Below, piece by piece: positions 58,790 to 64,000 of a stretch of DNA of 64,000 nucleotides. Origin of the DNA: Anomaloglossus baeobatrachus (lineage: Eukaryota > Chordata > Amphibia > Anura > Aromobatidae); NCBI RefSeq assembly GCF_048569485.1, contig NC_134358.1:237667404-237731403 (forward strand), written 5' to 3'. How positions within the stretch are numbered: position 1 is the stretch's first letter; every line of letters starts with the position of its first letter. A program made the translations under genes and the position numbers. Under the pieces are notes generated by a model. It was given only the letters and a program-made list of their open reading frames with translations. It did not search any database and was not told where the DNA came from.

Positions 58790-58958
58790 CCCTCGCTACG
58801 TCACAAAGCCAGCAGCATCAGGAGCTGCGCTCACATTGTGGCACAGGCGGCCTCTGTGCACTGAGCGGAGACGTCCTCCAGCCCGGAGCGCGATACCCTG
58901 GACAGCGCTCGTCATTACCGCGGGAGTTCCCGGTGCTGCTGCCCTCAGTATGGTGAGT
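58790..58958 (+). other. Putative host first exon with ATG at a splice donor
   Basis: A CpG-rich stretch (CGCTACGTCACAAAG, GCGGAGACGTCC, GAGCGCGAT, ACCGCGGGAG) ends in CAGTATGGTGAGTG. The ATG at 58950-58952 has A at -3 and G at +4, a good initiation context, and is followed at once by GTGAGT, a strong splice donor. First coding exons holding only the start codon occur in several vertebrate housekeeping genes. If real, the rest of the gene lies to the right of the window. The gene cannot be identified. It may be only a chance match. Confidence 0.4.
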
Positions 58959-58959
58959 G

Positions 58960-59275
58960 CATAGACAGAACCGCCTGCCTGACCGGAGTGTAGCGTGTGT
59001 AGCCAGCACCATGTTATAGCGGGGCACAGCTATTGCTCCGGGGCTGCACTGTGACACTTGCCTTACACATGTATGCATAATATGTAGCAGTGATTGCACT
59101 TAGGAGCCGGGCACCAGGCATCTGGGAAAGCTCTTCACCCCTTCCATCCTCACTGGGTGGCATCACCATATATATAGTGATGCCACCTGCACTGTATGGT
59201 GATCCAGGGAATGGCAGGTAGGATCTGGTCATTACTGTGTATCTCTGGTACCATGTGAGCCATCAGCTGTCACAG
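58960..59275. other. Unassigned, possible intron 1 start
   Basis: No repeat or frame is recognised. It is GC-moderate and follows the putative splice donor. Confidence 0.4.
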
Positions 59276-59277
59276 CC

Positions 59278-60440
59278 TTGTAGGGAGCCTGTCAGTGTGA
59301 CTGTACTGTACCCCCTCCACCATTCCTAGGACCCTGTAGGGAGCCTGTCAGTGTGACTGTACTGTACCCCCTCCACCATTCCTAGGACCCTGTAGGGAGC
59401 CTGTCAGTGTGACTGTACTGTACCCCCCCACACCATTCCTAGGACCCTGTAGGGAGCCTGTCAGTGTGACTGTACTGTGCCCCCCTCCACCATTCCTAGG
59501 ACCCTGTAGGGAGCCTGTCAGTGTGACTGTGGTGTACCCCCTCCACCATTCCTAGGACCCTGTAGGGAGCCTGTCAGTGTGACTGTCCTGTACCCCCTCC
59601 ACCATTCCTAGGACCCTGTAGGGAACCTGTCACTGTGGCCATGCTTCCCCCCCCCCCCCCTTCACCATTCCTCATACCCTGTAGGGAGCCTGTCAGTGTG
59701 GCCATGCTTTGCCCCCCCTCCACCATTCCTCATACCCTGTAGGGAGCCTGTCACTGTGGCCATGCTTTGCTCCCCTCCATCGTTCCCCTGACCCTGTAGG
59801 GAGTCTGTAAGTGTGGCCATGCCGTGCCCCCCTCCATCATTCCCCAGACCCTGTAGGGAGCCTGTCAGTGTGATCGGGCTGTGCTCTCCTGCACCATTCC
59901 CCATACCCTGTAGGGAGCCTGTCACTGTGGCCATGCTTTGCCCCCCCTCCACCATTCCCCATACCCTGTAGGGAGCCTGTCACTGTGGCTATGCTTTTCT
60001 CCCCTCCATCATTCCCCTGACCCAGTAGGGAGCCTGTAAGTGTGGCCATGCCGTGCCCCCCTCCATCATTCCCCATACCCTGTAGGGAGCCTGTCACTGT
60101 GGCCATGCTTTGCCCCCCCCCCCCCCTCCACCATTCCCCTGACCCAGTAGGGAGCCTGTAAGTGTGGCCATGCTTTGCCCCCCCTCCACCATTCCCCATA
60201 CCCTGTAGGGAGCCTGTCACTGTGGCTATGCTTTTCTCCCCTCCATCATTCCCCTGACCCAGTAGGGAGTCTGTAAGTGTGGCCATGCCGTGCCCCCCTC
60301 CATCATTCCCCAGACCCTGTAGGGAGCCTGTCAGTGTGATCGGGCTGTGCTCCCCTGCACTATTCCCCAGACCCTGTAGGGAGCCTGTCAGTGTGACCAT
60401 GCTATGCCCCCCTCCACTATTCCCAGGACCCTGTAAGTAG
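59278..60440 (+). repeat. 57-bp minisatellite (about 20 units)
   Basis: Units of 56-60 bp share GGACCCTGTAGGGAGCCTGT and a C run (CCCCCTCCACCATTCC). Early units (59278-59600) have GTGTGACTGTACTGTACC; later ones have GTGTGGCCATGCTTTGCC, with a third variant GTGTGATCGGGCTGTGC. Larger blocks of several units also recur. Open minus-strand frames (GSLQGMGNGGG-type repeats) are by-products. Confidence 0.95.
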
Positions 60441-60961
60441 CCTGTCAGTGTGATCGGGTTGTGCCCCCCTCTACCTTTCCCCGGACCCCCACGGGATCTA
60501 TGTGATAAATGGAGATATCCAAGGAGGCAGGGACCCAGTGTGACTTGTCAGGAGATCCAAAGAATAGGCTGATCTGATCTCCATGAGTATATAGAGGGGC
60601 TGTACAAGGGGAGGGGAGTATAGTGGGCTGAGGACAGGGGCGGGAAAAGCCTCCCTTCATTCTGAAACAAAATCCGGTGGAATGACCTAAAAACATTGCC
60701 AAGAACACAGCACCATAGAGAATACACCTCTGTCATGGAGCTGAGTAATGGAGCCCTTGTCTCTATAGGGTTATTGTCTCTGTGCCTCTCCTTACCGTTG
60801 TCAAGAGAAAAAACCTGAAGGTTTAGGAGATATCAAGATTTTCAATGTAAATTCCTTCTTATAAACTAGAACTATTTTAGCAAATAGAATAAAAAAAGTT
60901 CCAGATCCTACTTAGAGGGGATGTCCGAACTGAAATGCATTTATTTTTTTATCCATGAATG
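60441..60961. other. Unassigned sequence
   Basis: No gene or known repeat is recognised. It looks unique by eye. Confidence 0.45.
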
Positions 60962-61269
60962 ATTTTAAAATAATAACCAGAGGCATATTCACCTTCCAGC
61001 GTCATTGTGGATCAAACGCAGGGCGATCTGGAGGCTGTCAAAGCGATGTCTGAATCATCCGTAAGACATTGGCCCACCACAGCCCGTGACTAGTAGAGCG
61101 ACCATCATATGCTGTACTAATGATGCGCTTTAGTAGTCACTTAACTAATCACTTGGCGTTGAGGCCCCATGACTTCCAAACATTTCCAGAGTAGATGCAG
61201 CCCTCCGGAGTGACCTCCGCTGGATCCATGAAGCGCTGGAAGCTGAATATGCCTCCAGTTATTTTAAAA
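60962..61269. mobile_element. 308-bp inverted-repeat MITE
   Basis: The left end ATTTTAAAATAATAACCAGAGGCATATTC mirrors the right end: key blocks TTTTAAAATAA, GAGGCATATTCA and CTTCCAGCG all have inverted partners (CGCTGGAAG, TGAATATGCCTC, TTATTTTAAAA). Arms are about 45 bp. No coding capacity. Confidence 0.75.
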
Positions 61270-61399
61270 CCGTCAATGCCTAAAAAAATTGTTTTCAGTG
61301 TAGGACAACCCAGGAAGCTTCACTGTCCATAGAGCAACAATATTGTCAGATGTAGGCCCTGACAAGACACTCACGTAGGTTACTGATTTCATGAGTCTA

Positions 61400-61959
61400 A
61401 AGGCCCCGTTATACGCAACGACATCGCTAACGGGATATCGCTGGGGTCACGGAATTTGTGACGCACATCTGGCGTCGTTAGCAACTTCGTTGCGTGTGAC
61501 ACCTACGAGCGACCGCTAACGATCCGAAAAACGGCAAAAATGGTTGATTGTTGACACGTCGTTCCTTTCCCAAATGTCGTTGCTCATTTTGGACGCAGGT
61601 TGTTGGTTGTTCCTGAGGCAGCACATATCGCTACGTGTGACACCCCAGGAACGACGAACAACACCGTACCTGCGTCCTCCGGCAACGAGATGGGAGTGAC
61701 GTTAATGCGGCTGCTCTCCGCCCCTTCGCTTCTATTGGTGGCCCGCTGTGTGACGTCGCTGTGACGCGCACGAACCGCCCCCTTAAGGAAGAGTTTGTTC
61801 GCCGGCCACAATGACGTCGTTAGGAAGGTATGTGCGTGTGACGGGTACAAGCGATATTGTGCGCCACGGGCAGCGATTTGCCCGTGACGCATGCACGACG
61901 GGGGCGGGTGCGATCGCTAACAACATCGCTAGCGATGTCGCAGCGTGTAAAGTGGCCTT
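61400..61959. mobile_element. CpG-rich foldback MITE, copy 2
   Basis: A 560-bp relative of the element at 5159. The right end read inward is AAGGCCACTTTACACGCTGC and the left is AAGGCCCCGTTATACGCAAC; TA flanks both sides. Shared inner blocks include GGAATTTGTGACGCACATC, ATCGCTACGTGTGACACC, TTCTATTGG and CCCCCTTA. Confidence 0.85.
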
Positions 61960-62039
61960 TAGAACCACAAGTTGGCCATGGAGTGGTAGACCATGTAAGG
62001 TTACAGATCTGATCCGCTGGGTGCTGAGGTGTACTGTGG

Positions 62040-62500
62040 AGAATAGTCACCAACGATCTCCTGACTCAAGAACTGCAGAGCTCCAATTCTCCTCTTACAT
62101 TAATAACAGCACAAATCTTTCAGGACACTGGTTTCCATCACTGAGCAACTGCATGCAACCATAACATCACCAAGCACAATGCCAAGCATTGGATGGAGTG
62201 GTGTGAAGCACGAGGACACTGGACTCTGGAGCAGTGGACATGAGCTCAGTAGAGTGATGGAGCATGCGCTCGTCTCTGGCAGTCTGATGGACAATGCCAG
62301 GAGAATGATGCCCGCCTGATTACATTGTGCCAAATGTATAGTTTGGTAGCGGAGAGGTAACACTCTGGGGTTGTTTGTCTGGTTTACATGGGCTCATTGT
62401 TTCCAGTGTGCAGTATTTCAGGGAAACTCCATCATGTTTGTAGTGAGGAGGCCAGTCTGATTTATGCTGTCCATGGGTCGGGCAGCATGAATCATGGTGA
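62040..62500 (+). mobile_element. Tc1-like transposase relic
   Basis: Piecewise plus-strand translation shows DYIVPNV, FGSGEVTLWGC and LHGLIV, resembling CIVPTVKFGGGGIMVWGC and following residues in Tc1-type transposases. Stops and frame changes are frequent. No ends are recognised. It is an old DNA-transposon relic, of a different subfamily from the element at 56739. Confidence 0.5.
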
Positions 62501-62509
62501 CAGTTACAC

Positions 62510-62800
62510 TTTACGGTCGGGGTCACACTGGCCTACGTTCTCTTATGAGAGAGAATCGGATCTGATATGCTAATGATACTCAGATTTTGCTGTGAGCGTG
62601 TGCCGAGTGTCATTTACTGTGAACAGCTTCTCTCGCATGTGAGAATCGGATCCTAGGTGAGGAGAAGATGGAGGGATTCATTTCTCCATCTTCTCCATTA
62701 CCTATCTTTGCGTATATCGCACTGCACTCAGAAGTCATCACTGCAGTTCGATGTTTCTCACGCACCCGTAGACTTGTATGGGTTAGACTTTTCTTACCCA
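62510..62800. mobile_element. Possible MITE
   Basis: TACGGTCGGGGTCACACTGG followed by TCTCTCATAAGAG-like small palindromes and GAGAATCGGATC repeated at about 62551 and 62640 is the style of a frog MITE. Ends are not defined. Confidence 0.3.
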
Positions 62801-63515
62801 ATAATTACAAATGTTTTTAGAAAAAAAATGTCCAAAAATCAATTACGTCTGCAGTAGCAAAAAGTATCTAAATGAGGGTACCTCTAAGTGCTGTTATAAA
62901 AGCTAGGGATTTTGCTATTGACCTTCCGAATGGTATCTGGACGCTCGATTCGGACTGATTGACAAGGGAGGTCAGTGGTACCAGTTGTACAGTAACTTCA
63001 GGCTACTATAATGTACTCCACTCTTTGTTTGTTTTTTTAAAAAAACATAACTCCGAGCTGTAAACACTAAAATCGGGCCCTCGAGAGTGGGGAAAAGGTT
63101 TCATGTTGAATGAGAAGGAAGCAGCAGTATACAGGAGAATTCTATTATTTTCTAATGTTTCTGGAAACCTATCAGGTCATTTTTATTTTTAATACAAATC
63201 TTTGATTTATTATCTCTTTATGACACCTTTTAGGCTTTAGTCGATTCATTCAGTGGTTCTAGGTGTTTCTAGGTGAGCTGTGCCATCGTGATGTGGTATC
63301 CTTCAGAAATCTTCCTGGGATTCTAGGACATTGACTGCTTCCAGTACGGTTGTACCTGTGGATCTTTAATGTTATTAGCATATATCTTATCATGAAAGTA
63401 TGGTTCAAAATCCCTGTTGAAGACATCACATTTCAACACAAACCAGTGTATGAGTTATTTCTATACATATGTATTCACAATACAAGCTTCATACATTAAT
63501 CCATAAGTGTATGTC
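62801..63515. other. Unassigned sequence
   Basis: No gene, element end or tandem repeat is recognised. Confidence 0.5.
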
Positions 63516-63517
63516 TA

Positions 63518-64000
63518 AGGGGCACTTTGCACACTACGACATCGCAAGCCGATGCTGCGATGCCGTGCGTGATAGTCCCCGCCCCCGTCGCAGCTGCGAT
63601 ATCATGGTGATAGCTGGCGTAGCGAACATTATGGCTACGCCATCTTCACATGCACTCACCTGCCCGCTCTGGCCGGCGACCCGCCTCCTTATTAAGGGGG
63701 CGGGTCGTGCGGCGTCATAGCGACGTCACACGGTAGGCGGCCAATAGAAGCGGAGGGGCGGAGATGAGGGGGACGTAAACATCCCACCCACCTCCTTCCT
63801 TCTGCATAGCAGACGGGACGCAGGTAGGAGATGTTCCTCGCTCCTGCGGCTTCACACACAGCGATGTGTGCTGTCGCAGGAACGAGGAACAACATCGTAA
63901 CATTGGTCATTCCCAATTCATGGAAATGACCGACGCTACACCGGTGATACGATTACGACACTTTTGCGCTCGTTAATCGTATCAAAAAGGCTTTACACAC
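63518..64000. mobile_element. CpG-rich foldback MITE, copy 3 (runs off the window)
   Basis: Starts AGGGGCACTTTGCACACTACG after TA (63516-63517) and shares the blocks CGACATCGCA, CCCGCCCCCGTCGC, AAGGGGGCGGGTC and TTCTATTGG-like sequence (inverted) with copies 1 and 2. Near the window end AAAAAGGCTTTACACAC looks like the start of another member, so nesting is possible. Confidence 0.65.

Noticed and set aside
58521-58864. Short frames on both strands across the CTCF/CCAAT units
   Set aside because: They follow the tandem unit and have no recognisable domain; the segment looks regulatory.
59662-60400. Glycine-rich repeated frames on the minus strand
   Set aside because: They are translations of the 57-bp minisatellite; unit length varies and the frame is lost between blocks.

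Overview
The window looks like a repeat-rich intergenic stretch of a vertebrate nuclear genome, most probably an anuran amphibian. Evidence: T2/Kolobok-like MITEs with TTAAAGG ends, a full-length L1-type LINE, a CR1-type LINE tail, Tc1 and hAT transposons, Helitron ends, a tRNA-derived SINE and a Penelope-like foldback element with hammerhead-ribozyme-like cores. I see no bacterial-type genes, no tRNA or rRNA gene, no CRISPR array and no complete host protein gene. Nearly all long reading frames belong to transposable elements or are artefacts of tandem repeats.

Layout. 1-660: relic of an LTR element. 677-1435: decayed Tc1 fragment. 1436-4545: T2-like element swollen by about 80 copies of a 25-bp minisatellite. 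4546-8012: LTR-like relics, a dispersed repeat and a 572-bp CpG-rich foldback MITE. 8021-13710: full-length minus-strand L1-type LINE with open ORF1, broken ORF2, poly(A) and target duplication. 13721-16730: several MITEs and a CR1 tail with an in-frame 42-bp repeat. 16732-20210: 3.5-kb inverted-repeat element flanked by a 14-bp direct repeat, with a hammerhead-like core in each arm. 20211-23280: simple repeats, a Helitron end and unassigned sequence. 23281-49170: a 439-bp satellite array (46 full monomers plus short variants on its right part), interrupted by a palindromic hAT-type MITE and by a young two-LTR element (24251-28760). 49171-52660: a hAT transposon whose 3' end is a 234-bp tandem array. 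52665-55004: a second, partial copy of the LTR family, with a reading frame resembling a cold-shock domain. 55100-58410: Helitron-like sequence, SINE, AT microsatellites and an almost open Tc1 element. 58420-58960: the one plausible host region, a CpG-rich promoter-like segment with repeated CTCF-like and CCAAT motifs and an ATG directly followed by a splice donor. 58960-64000: minisatellite, MITEs and a Tc1 relic, possibly intron 1 of that gene.

How the parts relate. The window is a record of nested insertions. A MITE sits in a diverged satellite monomer, the LTR element sits in a short satellite monomer, a CpG-rich MITE sits in an older repeat, a 375-bp palindrome sits in one arm of the large foldback, and a Tc1 sits in an AT microsatellite. 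The strongest leads are the hierarchical organisation of the 439-bp satellite, the LTR family with a cold-shock-like frame and a duplicated protein module, the ribozyme-like cores in the foldback element, and the repeated CTCF/CCAAT unit upstream of a putative first exon. All identities come from reading the sequence; no database search was run.
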